This document shows positions 31,277 to 40,176 of a stretch of 64,000 nucleotides of DNA, in pieces. Position 1 is the first letter of the stretch. Each line of letters opens with the position of its first letter. This DNA comes from Rhodocyclus tenuis. GTDB taxonomy: Bacteria > Pseudomonadota > Gammaproteobacteria > Burkholderiales > Rhodocyclaceae. The stretch lies in NCBI RefSeq assembly GCF_014197755.1, contig NZ_JACIGE010000002.1:62001-126000 (forward strand), written 5' to 3'. A model generated the notes under the pieces. The model searched no databases, was not told where the DNA came from, and saw only the letters and a program-made list of their open reading frames with translations. The position numbers and the translations under genes are program-made.

Positions 31277-31351
31277 CGCGGAGGGATCGCTAGCGAAGGA
31301 ATCATGGACGCAGGAAGAATTTTACGCAGCTGCAAGCGGGCGACCGCCAAG

Positions 31352-31396
31352 AAAAAAGGCCGTCGCAGGCGCTGGTGAGCGCCGGACGACGGCCTT
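31352..31396 (-). terminator. Terminator after rplY
   Basis: Stem AAGGCCGTCG (31356-31365) with CGACGGCCTT (31387-31396) enclosing a second small GGCGC/GCGCC hairpin. On the minus strand the T-run TTTTTTC follows. It lies 19 bp after the rplY stop. Confidence 0.85.
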
Positions 31397-31414
31397 CTGG
31401 CGGCACCGGCGCTA

Positions 31415-32014
31415 TCAGGCGGCGGCTTCGCCTTCGGTGGCGGCAGCGGCGCCCTTCTTCTGCTGGATCAGCGCGACCACACCGTCGTCACCGTGCGTCA
31501 GCGGCGTCACGCCGGCCGGGAAGACGAGTTGCGAGATGTGGATCGACTGACCGGCAGCCAGCGACTGCAGATCGACCTCGATGAACTCGGGCAGATCCTT
31601 CGGCAGGCAGGCCACTTCGATTTCGTTGAGGATGTGCGAAACGCTGCCACCGGTGAGCTTGACGCCCGGCGCCAAGTCGGCGTTGATGAAGTGCAGCGGC
31701 ACCTTCTGGTGGATCGGCTGGTTCGCGTCAACACGCAGGAAATCGACGTGCAGGACGAGCGGCTTGTACGGGTGCACTTGCGCGTCGCGCAGCAGCACCG
31801 GCTCGGCAACGCCATCGACGATCAGCGTCAGCACGGAAGCGTGGAAAGCTTCCTTGCGCAGCGACAACAGGATCTGGTTGTGTTCGATTTCGATCGACTG
31901 CGGCGCGGTGTTGCCACCGTAAACGATAGCCGGAACAAGATTCGCACGACGCAGGCGGCGGCTCGCTCCGGACCCCTGCACGGTGCGCTTTTGCGCATTC
32001 AGTTCAAATTTCAT
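31415..32014 (-). CDS. rplY: 50S ribosomal protein L25/general stress protein Ctc
   Basis: 199 residues, the long two-domain (TL5/Ctc) form. It binds 5S rRNA. The N-terminal L25 domain is at about 5-90 (RLRRANLVPAIVYGG; LHVDFLRVD), followed by the C-terminal beta domain (VPLHFINADLAPGVKLTGG) and an Ala/Glu-rich tail. An AGGAG site lies upstream of the ATG at 32014; the longer frame upstream covers the prs intergenic region and is not coding. The prs-rplY-pth order is typical. Confidence 0.96.
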   Translation of the reverse strand: MKFELNAQKRTVQGSGASRRLRRANLVPAIVYGGNTAPQSIEIEHNQILLSLRKEAFHASVLTLIVDGVAEPVLLRDAQVHPYKPLVLHVDFLRVDANQPIHQKVPLHFINADLAPGVKLTGGSVSHILNEIEVACLPKDLPEFIEVDLQSLAAGQSIHISQLVFPAGVTPLTHGDDGVVALIQQKKGAAAATEGEAAA

Positions 32015-32141
32015 GGACAACTCCTGGTGGTGTTGCAACCCGTCCGCGACCAGACGGGGGTTGGGAATGCCGCCCGCAAAGCGGACGGCAAAAACACCGG
32101 AAAAGGCTGGCGCCGCAAAACGACGCCCGCCCGCTCCGGCT

Positions 32142-33092
32142 TTATTCGATGAACAGCGAGGACACGGAATCCTCGTTGCTGATACGGCGGATCGTTTCGG
32201 CCATGACATCGGCGACCGACAGCTGGCGGATGCGCTTGCACGCCTGCGCATCGTCGCGCAGCGGAATCGAGTCGGTAACGACCAGTTCGTCGAGATCGGA
32301 AGCGTTGATGCGCTCGACCGCCGCGCCCGACAGCACCGGGTGCGTACAGTAGGCGAGCACCTTGCGCGCGCCGCGTTCCTTCAGCGCCGAAGCCGCCTTG
32401 CACAGCGTGCCGGCGGTATCGACCATGTCGTCCATCAGCACGCAGGTACGGCCTTCGACTTCGCCGATGATGTTCATCACTTCGGAAACATTGGCCTTCG
32501 GCCGGCGCTTGTCGATGATCGCCAGATCGCACTCGAGGCGCTTGGCCAGCGCACGCGCACGCACGACACCGCCGACGTCGGGCGAAACGACCATCAGGTC
32601 GGGGAAGTTCTTCTTCCAGACGTCAGCGAGCAGGATCGGCAGCGAATAGATGTTGTCGACCGGAATATTGAAGAAGCCCTGGATCTGGTCGGCGTGCAGG
32701 TCCATCGTCAGCACGCGATGCACACCGGCGGCGGTGAGCAGGTCAGCAACCAGCTTGGCGGCGATCGGCACGCGCGCCGAGCGCACGCGGCGATCCTGGC
32801 GGGCGTAACCGAAATACGGAATGGCGGCGGTGATGCGGCCGGCCGACGCACGCTTCAGCGCATCGACCATGACCAGCAGTTCCATCAGGTTTTCGTTGGC
32901 CGGCGCGCAGGTCGACTGCAGAACGAAAACGTCCTTGCCGCGCACGTGTTCCTGAATCTCGACGCTGACTTCACCATCGGAGAAACGGCCAACATTGGCG
33001 CGGCCGAGCGAGATGTTCAGGCGCCTGACCACATCGGCTGCCAGCTTGGGATTGGCGTTGCCAGTGAACACCATCAGGCTGTCGTAAGCCAC
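32142..33092 (-). CDS. prs: Ribose-phosphate pyrophosphokinase
   Basis: 316 residues. It makes PRPP from ribose 5-phosphate and ATP, feeding nucleotide, histidine, tryptophan and NAD synthesis. Visible motifs are the ATP-site [10 protein letters not shown] and YARQDRR, the [11 protein letters not shown] segment and the PRPP loop [12 protein letters not shown]. It starts 79 bp after tRNA-Gln and is probably co-transcribed with it. Confidence 0.97.
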   Translation of the reverse strand: MAYDSLMVFTGNANPKLAADVVRRLNISLGRANVGRFSDGEVSVEIQEHVRGKDVFVLQSTCAPANENLMELLVMVDALKRASAGRITAAIPYFGYARQDRRVRSARVPIAAKLVADLLTAAGVHRVLTMDLHADQIQGFFNIPVDNIYSLPILLADVWKKNFPDLMVVSPDVGGVVRARALAKRLECDLAIIDKRRPKANVSEVMNIIGEVEGRTCVLMDDMVDTAGTLCKAASALKERGARKVLAYCTHPVLSGAAVERINASDLDELVVTDSIPLRDDAQACKRIRQLSVADVMAETIRRISNEDSVSSLFIE

Positions 33093-33170
33093 TTCGGGAC
33101 TCCTGGCGCCGTGCGCTGGCGCCCAAATGAAGACGGGCAGGCTATGGACCTGCCCGACGTGGAATTCGGA

Positions 33171-33247
33171 TGGCTGGGGAAGAAGGATTCGAACCTTCGA
33201 ATGCCGGAATCAAAATCCGGTGCCTTGACCAGCTTGGCGACTCCCCA
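33171..33247 (-). tRNA. tRNA-Gln (anticodon TTG)
   Basis: 77 nt including an encoded CCA. The acceptor stem pairs TGGGGAG with TTCCCCA, discriminator G. The anticodon arm CCGGA-TTTTGAT-TCCGG has anticodon TTG at its centre. The T arm is GAAGG-TTCGAAT-CCTTC. It sits between ispE and prs, a conserved arrangement in betaproteobacteria. Confidence 0.97.
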
Positions 33248-33354
33248 GCAATCGTCAACCGGGCTGGCCGGCTAACGAGGCGCGCATCTTACAAGATAAT
33301 TTCAAAAAAAACCAGCATCCGGATCGCCATTCCGCTCGTGGGCGGAATCGGCGC

Positions 33355-34236
33355 TCAGGCGGCGACGAGTTCGCGCAAGGGATGGCCGTCGAGTCCCTCG
33401 GCCAGCCAGCCAACAAAACCGGCTGGTGCCGCACGCAGCACCGCCGCCGCCGCCGCGCGCGTCGGGAATTCGGCAAAAACGCAGGCGCCGGAACCGGTCA
33501 TGCGCGCACGCGCATGCTGCGTCAGCCAGGCAAGGCGCTCGGCGACCGCCGGGAAACGCGCGACGACGGGCGCTTCCAGGTCATTGCCGCCCTCGCCCGG
33601 CCGCCAGTCAGCGGCAGCGAGTGCCGGCGTATCGCGACGCAGGTCAGGCGCCGAGAAGACGAGCGCCGTCGGCACTTCGACCGGCGCCTCGAGCACCAGA
33701 TAGCACGCCGGCGGCAGGCTCACCGGGCGCAGTGCCTCGCCGACGCCTTCGGCAAAGGCGTTGTCGCCGAAAACGAAGACCGGCACGTCGGCGCCAAGCG
33801 TCAGGCCGATCGCCTGCAGGCGCTGCCGCGACAGGCCAAGCTGCCAGAGATGGTTGAGCGCGAGCAGCGTCGTCGCCGCGTCCGAACTGCCGCCGCCGAG
33901 CCCGCCGCCCATCGGCAGACGCTTGTCGACGGTGATGTCGACGCCCTGCCGGCAACCGGTCTCGGCCTGCAGCAGGCGCGCCGCGCGTACCGTCAGGTCG
34001 CGCTCCTCGGGAACTCCGGGCAAGGGCGCGACGAGGCGCACCTCGCCGTCGGCGCGCGGCGCGAAACGCAGCGAATCACCGTGATCGACGAAGCGGAAAA
34101 CGGTCTGCAGACAGTGATAGCCGTCGGCACGGCGACCGACAACGTGCAGAAAGAGGTTCAGTTTGGCCGGCGCCGGGTAGGCGCTGTCCCAGGTCCAGGC
34201 CGCGGCGGCGGTATTGGCGAGAGGTACTGCGCTCAT
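33355..34236 (-). CDS. ispE: 4-diphosphocytidyl-2-C-methyl-D-erythritol kinase
   Basis: 293 residues. A GHMP kinase of the MEP isoprenoid pathway that phosphorylates CDP-ME. N-terminal substrate motif PAPAKLNLFLHVVGRRADGYH; ATP-binding loop PMGGGLGGGSSDAA; C-terminal GSGACVFAEF. It starts 2 bp after lolB ends, so the two are surely co-transcribed. Confidence 0.97.
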   Translation of the reverse strand: MSAVPLANTAAAAWTWDSAYPAPAKLNLFLHVVGRRADGYHCLQTVFRFVDHGDSLRFAPRADGEVRLVAPLPGVPEERDLTVRAARLLQAETGCRQGVDITVDKRLPMGGGLGGGSSDAATTLLALNHLWQLGLSRQRLQAIGLTLGADVPVFVFGDNAFAEGVGEALRPVSLPPACYLVLEAPVEVPTALVFSAPDLRRDTPALAAADWRPGEGGNDLEAPVVARFPAVAERLAWLTQHARARMTGSGACVFAEFPTRAAAAAVLRAAPAGFVGWLAEGLDGHPLRELVAA

Positions 34237-34238
34237 GT

Positions 34239-34979
34239 TCAGTGGTCGGAGGAAAGTGGAGTCATTGGAGTGGCGGCAGGCAAAGGCGTGGCTTGGACCG
34301 CAGTCACCGGCACCACGGGCAAGACGAGCGGAGAGATGGCGTCGACGCCAGCTGCCGGCGCATCATTGGCGCCGAGCGGCAACGTCCACGCATCGATGAC
34401 CAGGCGCAATTCGGGGCCTCCGGGGCGGCTGATGAACAGCCTGCCCGGTGGCGCATCGGCAGCGTCGGCAGCATCGCTGTCGTAGGCCAGATCGACGTAC
34501 CAGCCGTCGCGCGCGAGCGCCAAAGGCCGACCAAGCGCATCAACGCGACCGCCCTCCGCGCCGCGGCCACGCACCCAGTCGGCAAGACCGGCAAGCGGTA
34601 GCGGATAGCCGAGGACTCGTTGCGTCAGCGCATCGAGGCTGGCATCGCACTCGCGCCGGCCGTCGCCAGCCGAGAGACAGGCGACCGCCGGCGTGCTGAC
34701 AATCTCGGCAAGGCCCTGGCCGAAGGGCGACGAGAGCAGCCATTCGTCGCTCGTCGGCGAATGCTGCCAGTCGAGACGGCCCGAATGATTCTGCTCATCA
34801 ACGCGCAGTGAAAAACGCGCGGCCAGCGCGAAACTGCCGCTCGCGGCGAGCGTCGAGCGCTCCGGCTGCGCGGCAGCCACCGACGCTCCCGGCGTACTGC
34901 AGCCGGCAAGTGCCAGGCTGGCGAGCAAAGAGACGGCCGCGACGAAGCGGCAACAAGGACAAAACAACTCGATTCTCAA
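34239..34979 (-). CDS. lolB: Outer membrane lipoprotein chaperone LolB
   Basis: 246 residues if it starts at the TTG at 34979, which overlaps the stop of the TPR gene by 4 bp (TTGA); the next ATG-like options would remove the signal peptide. A signal peptide with lipobox LALAGCST gives a lipidated Cys near residue 26. The body has the LolB barrel motifs (FSLRVDEQNHSGRLDWQH; EWLLSSPFGQGLAEI; LADWVRGRG). LolB receives lipoproteins from LolA and inserts them in the outer membrane. The C-terminal ~40 residues are an Ala/Pro/Val-rich tail beyond the usual length. Position upstream of ispE is classical. Confidence 0.87.
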   Translation of the reverse strand: MRIELFCPCCRFVAAVSLLASLALAGCSTPGASVAAAQPERSTLAASGSFALAARFSLRVDEQNHSGRLDWQHSPTSDEWLLSSPFGQGLAEIVSTPAVACLSAGDGRRECDASLDALTQRVLGYPLPLAGLADWVRGRGAEGGRVDALGRPLALARDGWYVDLAYDSDAADAADAPPGRLFISRPGGPELRLVIDAWTLPLGANDAPAAGVDAISPLVLPVVPVTAVQATPLPAATPMTPLSSDH

Positions 34980-36874
34980 GGAGTGAAGCGCTTGATCGCC
35001 TCGGCCAGCGCTTCGTTGCCGGGGCTGCGCTTTTGCGCGTCGCGCCACAGGCGGCTGGCATCGTCGCGCCGGTTGAGCTGCCACAGGACCTCGCCAAGGT
35101 GGGCGGCGATTTCCGGGTCGGCACGCAGAGAAAAGGCCCTTTCAAGCGTCGCCTGCGCGCCGGCCAGATCGCCTTGCCGGTAGAGCACCCAGCCGAGGCT
35201 GTCGAGGATGAAAGGATCATCGGGCGCCAGGCTCAGCGCCTTTTCGATCAGCGTACGCGCTTCATCGAGGCGCAGGTTGCGCTCGGCCAGCGAATAGCCG
35301 AGGGCGTTGTACGCCGACGCGCTGTCCGGCTTCAGTTCGATCAGGCGACGCAGGTGTTTTTCGAGCAGATCGACGCGTCCGAGCTTTTCGGCGAGCAGCG
35401 CCGTCTCATAAAGCAGTTCGGGATCGGCCGGCTGCTTGGCCAGTTCCGCGGAGACGAGCGCAAAGGCCTCCTGCGTACGTTTGGCGTCGCGCAGGATCTG
35501 CGCTTCGGCGGCGATCAGTTGCGCCCGTTCCTGCGCGTTGCGCGGCTTGGCTGCGCGCAACTGGCTCAGCGCGTCGTCGCTCTGACCGCGCTCACCGAGC
35601 AGGCGCGCCGCGCGCAGCTGCGCCGGAAGATACTGGTCGCCGACGCCGACCGTCTGGTAAAAAGCGATCGCTTCTTCGCCCTGCTGGCGCTGTTCGGCAA
35701 TCTGGCCAAGATAGTAACGAACGACGCTCTTGTCGGGGAAATCAAGCCCCAGCAACTGGCGCAGCAGCTTGTCGGCGCGCGCCACGTCGTTCATCTGCAA
35801 GGCGAGAATCGCCGCCGGAAAGAGCGCTTCGGCATTGTCCGGCGTCTCGCGCAGCAGCGTATCGAAGTGGCTGCGCGCATCGGCGTAGCGCGACTCGCCG
35901 ATCAGCGCGCGCGCCAGATGCAGACGTACATCACGCGCGCCGGGATTACGCGCGACGAAGCGCTCGAGCGAGGCAACGGCGGCAGCGTTCGATTCACGCG
36001 CCAGCAACTGCGCCTCGAGCAGCGCAGCAAGATCCCAGTCGGGGCGCAGTTCCTGCGCACGACGCACCTCGGCAATCGCCCGCGACGGAACTCCGGCCGA
36101 ATTGGCAGCGACGGCGCGCGCGTAGTTGGCCTCGGGAAAACGCAGGAAAGGTTCGCTCACCTGATCGACCAGACGCGACACGGCAGCACGATCCGGACTG
36201 CGCGCAAGCATGCGGTTCAGGCCAAGCAGATTGCCGGGCAGTGCCTGCGGCTCGTTTTCGAGCATGCGGATGAGCAGCGGCGCCAACTCGTCGAAGCGAT
36301 TGCCGACGACCAACACGCCAGCGAGCATCTGCTGCGCGCGCGCCGACGTCGGCTCGATCTCCAGCCACAGCCGCGCCGATTCCAGCGCCAGATCAAGCCG
36401 CCGCGAATAGCCGGCGACTTCGACGGCACGTTCGAGCGCACGCGCGTCGCGGGTGCGCTGCGCCAGATCGGTCCAGGCCCGGCTGGCCAGATCAAGGTCA
36501 CCGCGTTGCAGCGCGATTTCGGCAAGCAGCACCTGGAAAACGACTTGGCCGCTCGACAAGGGCTCGTCGACCGATACCGGGCGATCGACGGCGCGCCGCA
36601 CCACACTCCGCGAAGACTTCGCCGGCGCCCGCAACTCCGGCGTGCGAACCGCCGGCGAAGCTGCTGCAGGTGCGCCCGGAGCCACGTCTTTAGTGGCCGG
36701 CGCGACGACGACAGGAGAAGCCTCCGGCGCCGTTGCCGGCGTGATCGATGGCGCAAGCTTTGGCGCAACCGTCGGCGAAGGCACCGCGGCAACATCGCCC
36801 GCCGCCGGCACCGGCGTGGCAAAGGCCAGCATTAGCGCCGCAGGCAGGGTAGCGGCGAGCAGACGGTTTCTCAT
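34976..36874 (-). CDS. TPR-repeat protein, periplasmic
   Basis: 632 residues. The signal peptide is LLAATLPAALMLAFATPVPAAG. A Pro/Ala/Val-rich stretch (about 25-90) is followed by many tetratricopeptide repeats to the C-terminus (for example SASAYNALGYSLAERNLRLDEA and PFILDSLGWVLYRQGDLAGA). It is a probable periplasmic or outer-membrane-associated scaffold. A TPR protein next to lolB-ispE is widespread in betaproteobacteria, with no defined role. The stop overlaps the lolB start. Confidence 0.88.
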   Translation of the reverse strand: MRNRLLAATLPAALMLAFATPVPAAGDVAAVPSPTVAPKLAPSITPATAPEASPVVVAPATKDVAPGAPAAASPAVRTPELRAPAKSSRSVVRRAVDRPVSVDEPLSSGQVVFQVLLAEIALQRGDLDLASRAWTDLAQRTRDARALERAVEVAGYSRRLDLALESARLWLEIEPTSARAQQMLAGVLVVGNRFDELAPLLIRMLENEPQALPGNLLGLNRMLARSPDRAAVSRLVDQVSEPFLRFPEANYARAVAANSAGVPSRAIAEVRRAQELRPDWDLAALLEAQLLARESNAAAVASLERFVARNPGARDVRLHLARALIGESRYADARSHFDTLLRETPDNAEALFPAAILALQMNDVARADKLLRQLLGLDFPDKSVVRYYLGQIAEQRQQGEEAIAFYQTVGVGDQYLPAQLRAARLLGERGQSDDALSQLRAAKPRNAQERAQLIAAEAQILRDAKRTQEAFALVSAELAKQPADPELLYETALLAEKLGRVDLLEKHLRRLIELKPDSASAYNALGYSLAERNLRLDEARTLIEKALSLAPDDPFILDSLGWVLYRQGDLAGAQATLERAFSLRADPEIAAHLGEVLWQLNRRDDASRLWRDAQKRSPGNEALAEAIKRFTP

Positions 36875-37130
36875 AGACGGAAATGGCTTCGTAAAAGGGG
36901 AAAGGGACGAAAAACCGCGCGGGGCGAAGCATCGGGCTGCACGCGAGACAGATTCCAGGCGAGTCGCACCTCACAGGGACAGCAGCGGCAGCGGTGAATT
37001 CCCCACGCGCTGCCAACTGGCGTTGCGCCAGCGCCGCCAGCAAGCAGCATTGGCGGCGACAGAAGCTTGGCGCAGAAGCTTTTCGGCCATAATAGTTGTC
37101 GCATGTTATGAACTTTTTACCCTTGCAGCA

Positions 37131-37958
37131 ATGCCGGAACTCCCTGAAGTCGAAGTCAGCCGCCTCGGGCTCGTGCCCCGACTCACCGCGCAGCGCATCG
37201 CCGGTGCGGTTTTTCGCGTGCCGAAGCTGCGCCACGATCTGCCGCCGGCGCTCGCCACGCGCCTCCAGGGACTGCGCGTCGATGCCATCCTGCGCCGCGG
37301 CAAGTACCTGCTCTTCGACTGCGAAAGCAACGCGGGCGGTGGCTGGCTGATCCTGCACCTCGGCATGTCCGGCAGCCTGCGTCTGGCGACTCCGGGAACG
37401 GCGATAGAGAAGCACGACCACGTCGACCTCATTTTTCCCGACCAGATACTGCGCCTGCGCGATCCGCGCCGCTTTGGTGCCCTGGTGTGGCAGGAAGGGC
37501 CGAGCGTCAACGAACACCCGCTGCTTTGCCGGCTCGGTGTCGAACCGCTGGAACCGGGATTCGACGGTGAATGGCTGTATGCCGCGCTGCAGCGGCGGCA
37601 CTCGCCGGTGAAGCCGGTGCTGATGGACAGCCACCTGATCGTCGGCATCGGCAACATCTACGCGGCCGAGAGCCTGTTCCGCGCCGGCATCGCGCCACAG
37701 CGCGCCGCTGACCGCATTGGCCGCGCGCGCTGCCAGTTGCTGGCGAGATGCATCCGCGAGACGCTGGCGGATGCCATCGCCGCCGGCGGCAGCAGCGTGC
37801 ACGACTACATCCACACCGACGGCGGCGCCGGCTGCTTCCAGCTCAGCTGTGCCGTCTATGACCGCTGCGGCGACGCCTGCCACGTCTGCGGCACGCCGAT
37901 CCGCATGCTGCGCCAGGCCGGACGTTCCAGTTTCTACTGCCCGAGCTGCCAGCACTGA
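37131..37958 (+). CDS. mutM: Formamidopyrimidine-DNA glycosylase
   Basis: 275 residues. MutM removes 8-oxoguanine and formamidopyrimidines and nicks the strand. The catalytic N-terminal Pro and Glu lie in MPELPEVEV (37131 is therefore the firm start). The lysine-containing GKYLLFD loop, GIGNIYAAESLFRAGI and a C-terminal zinc finger (C-HVC ... YCPSC) complete the fold. With the MutT-like gene at 3240 this gives two oxidative-damage functions in the window. Confidence 0.97.
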   Translation: MPELPEVEVSRLGLVPRLTAQRIAGAVFRVPKLRHDLPPALATRLQGLRVDAILRRGKYLLFDCESNAGGGWLILHLGMSGSLRLATPGTAIEKHDHVDLIFPDQILRLRDPRRFGALVWQEGPSVNEHPLLCRLGVEPLEPGFDGEWLYAALQRRHSPVKPVLMDSHLIVGIGNIYAAESLFRAGIAPQRAADRIGRARCQLLARCIRETLADAIAAGGSSVHDYIHTDGGAGCFQLSCAVYDRCGDACHVCGTPIRMLRQAGRSSFYCPSCQH

Positions 37959-38072
37959 TCGTCCACATCACCTTCAATTTCGTCGCCAAGCAATTGATCG
38001 CAAAAATATTTGTGATAGAGTGAGCAGCCCGAATCGAGAGGTGTCAATGGCGCCTGCAGGGGAGACAAGATC

Positions 38073-40073
38073 ATGGCACCGACAAAACCCGCGGCAGGCG
38101 ACGCCACGGCAGCGGACATGCCGCTGGCGCGGCAATTCGCCGCCTACAGTGAATGGCGCAGCGGCCTTGCCGCCAGCATCGAGCGTTTTCGCAGCTGGCT
38201 CGCTGACAACGAACTGAACGACGGGCAGACCGACCTGCGCATCGGCCAGCTGCTCGACCGTCTGCGCGAAGACCGGCTGCTCGTCGCCTTTGTCGCCGAG
38301 TTCTCGCGCGGCAAGTCGGAACTGATCAACGCGATCTTCTTCGCCGGTTTCGGCGATCGCGTGCTGCCCTCGTCGGCCGGCCGCACGACGATGTGCCCGA
38401 GCGAGCTGATGTACGACGCGGCTCGCCTGCCGGCGATCGAACTGCTGCCGATCGAGACACGCGCCTCGAGCACCGGAGTTTCCGAATACCGCCGCTTTCC
38501 CGAAGAATGGCGGGTGTTTCCGCTCGATACCAGCTCGGCCGAAGCGATGCGCGAAGCGCTTGCCCACGTCAGCGAAGTCGTCCGCGTCGATCCGGCGACG
38601 GCAGAGCGGCTCGGCTTTCCGGTCGCCGACGGTGCTGGCGACACTTTCCGCGTCGGCGAAGACGGACGCGTCGAAATCCCGCGCTGGCGCCATGCCGTGA
38701 TCAACTTCCCGCACCCGCTGCTCAAGCAGGGGCTGGTCATCCTCGACACCCCCGGTCTCAATGCGATCGGCACCGAACCGGAACTGACGCTGTCGCTGCT
38801 GCCCAATGCGCACGCCGTGCTCTTCGTTCTTGGCGCCGACACCGGCGTCACGCAATCCGATCTGGCCATCTGGCGCGATCATCTCGGCGTCGCTGGCGGC
38901 AACAGCGCCGGCCGACTGGTCGTGCTCAACAAGATCGACGGCCTGTGGGACGAACTGAAAACGCTGGCGGCGATCGACGCTGAAATCGACGGCCAGGTCG
39001 ACTCCTGCGCGCAAACGCTCGGACTGCCGGCGAGCCGCATCTTCCCCGTGTCGGCGCAGAAAGCGCTGGTTGCCAAGATCAATGGCGACGACGCGCTGCT
39101 CGAGCGCAGCCGCCTGCCGGCGCTCGAACGGGCGCTGGCCGACGACCTGCTTCCGGCCCGCCGCCACATCGTCAGCGACAACGCCGAAGCCGAGTTCGAC
39201 GACCTGTACATGCGCATGCGCGGCCTGCTCGAGTCGCGCCTCGGCGGCCTGCGCGAGCAGATCGCCGAACTCACCGAACTGCGCGGCAAGAACAAGGGTG
39301 TCGTCGAATACATGATGGGCAAGGTGCGCGCCGAGAAAGAGGAGTTCGAAGCGGGACTGCAGCGCTACTACGCCCTGCGCAGCGTTTTTTCGCAACAGAC
39401 CAACAAGCTGTTCGCGCACCTCGGTCTCGACGCGCTGCGCGGGCTGACGCAGACGACGCGCGCGGCGATGCTCGAAGCGACCTTTTCGACGACGCTGTCG
39501 GAAGCGATGAACAATTTCTTCCGTATCGCACGCGACAATCTGGATCAGTCGAAGGGCGAAATCGAAGAAATCGTCGCAATGATGGAAGCGATCTACCGCA
39601 AGTTCGCGGTCGAACACGGCCTCAAGCTCGGCGCGCCGAGCGCTTTCTCGCTGCTGCGCTACGAGAAGGAAATCGAGCGTCTCGAACAGTGGTGCGATGC
39701 CAACCTGAACACCATGCTGCAACTGCTCACGCACGAAAAGAGCAAGCTGACGCAGAAGTTTTTCGAGGAAGTCGCCGTGCAGGTACGCCGTGCTTTCGAG
39801 CACGCCAACAAGGACGCCGAAACCTGGCTCAAGGCGATCATGGCGCCGATGGAAACGCAAGTGCGCGAGCACCAGATCCAGCTCAAGCGTCGCCTGGAAA
39901 GCATCAAGCGCATCCACCAGGCAACCGACACGCTGGAAAACCGGATCGGTGAACTGACCCACGTCGAGGACGGCCTCGTCGCCCAGATCGTTGCCCTCGA
40001 GGGCGTCGGACAGGAGATTCGCCGCCGCCTTGACGGAGCGGCCGGGAACGCCTTCGCGCGCGTCGCCGCGTGA
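38073..40073 (+). CDS. Dynamin-like large GTPase
   Basis: 666 residues. An N-terminal GTPase domain has G1 EFSRGKSELINAI (about 80-92), a switch-type Thr in SSAGRTTMCPSE, G3 ILDTPGLNAIG and G4 VLNKIDG. A long helical region (about 340-660) is rich in coiled coil and would form the stalk. There is no transmembrane segment and no signal peptide. Bacterial dynamin-like proteins remodel or patch membranes; this one is a single gene without the tandem partner seen in some systems. It starts 114 bp after mutM. The exact role is unknown. Confidence 0.86.
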   Translation: MAPTKPAAGDATAADMPLARQFAAYSEWRSGLAASIERFRSWLADNELNDGQTDLRIGQLLDRLREDRLLVAFVAEFSRGKSELINAIFFAGFGDRVLPSSAGRTTMCPSELMYDAARLPAIELLPIETRASSTGVSEYRRFPEEWRVFPLDTSSAEAMREALAHVSEVVRVDPATAERLGFPVADGAGDTFRVGEDGRVEIPRWRHAVINFPHPLLKQGLVILDTPGLNAIGTEPELTLSLLPNAHAVLFVLGADTGVTQSDLAIWRDHLGVAGGNSAGRLVVLNKIDGLWDELKTLAAIDAEIDGQVDSCAQTLGLPASRIFPVSAQKALVAKINGDDALLERSRLPALERALADDLLPARRHIVSDNAEAEFDDLYMRMRGLLESRLGGLREQIAELTELRGKNKGVVEYMMGKVRAEKEEFEAGLQRYYALRSVFSQQTNKLFAHLGLDALRGLTQTTRAAMLEATFSTTLSEAMNNFFRIARDNLDQSKGEIEEIVAMMEAIYRKFAVEHGLKLGAPSAFSLLRYEKEIERLEQWCDANLNTMLQLLTHEKSKLTQKFFEEVAVQVRRAFEHANKDAETWLKAIMAPMETQVREHQIQLKRRLESIKRIHQATDTLENRIGELTHVEDGLVAQIVALEGVGQEIRRRLDGAAGNAFARVAA

Positions 40074-40176
40074 CAGGACAGCCCGGAAAAGCGCAATATA
40101 TTCTATGACTTAGGTCCTATTTTCAGCAGCGGCGCGGGGGCCTATCATCGGCCAGCGATCAGCCCCCGGTGCCGCG

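Noticed and set aside
37974-39962. 662-codon minus-strand frame opposite the dynamin-like gene
   Set aside because: The plus strand has all GTPase motifs; the minus frame has no domain and is a shadow.
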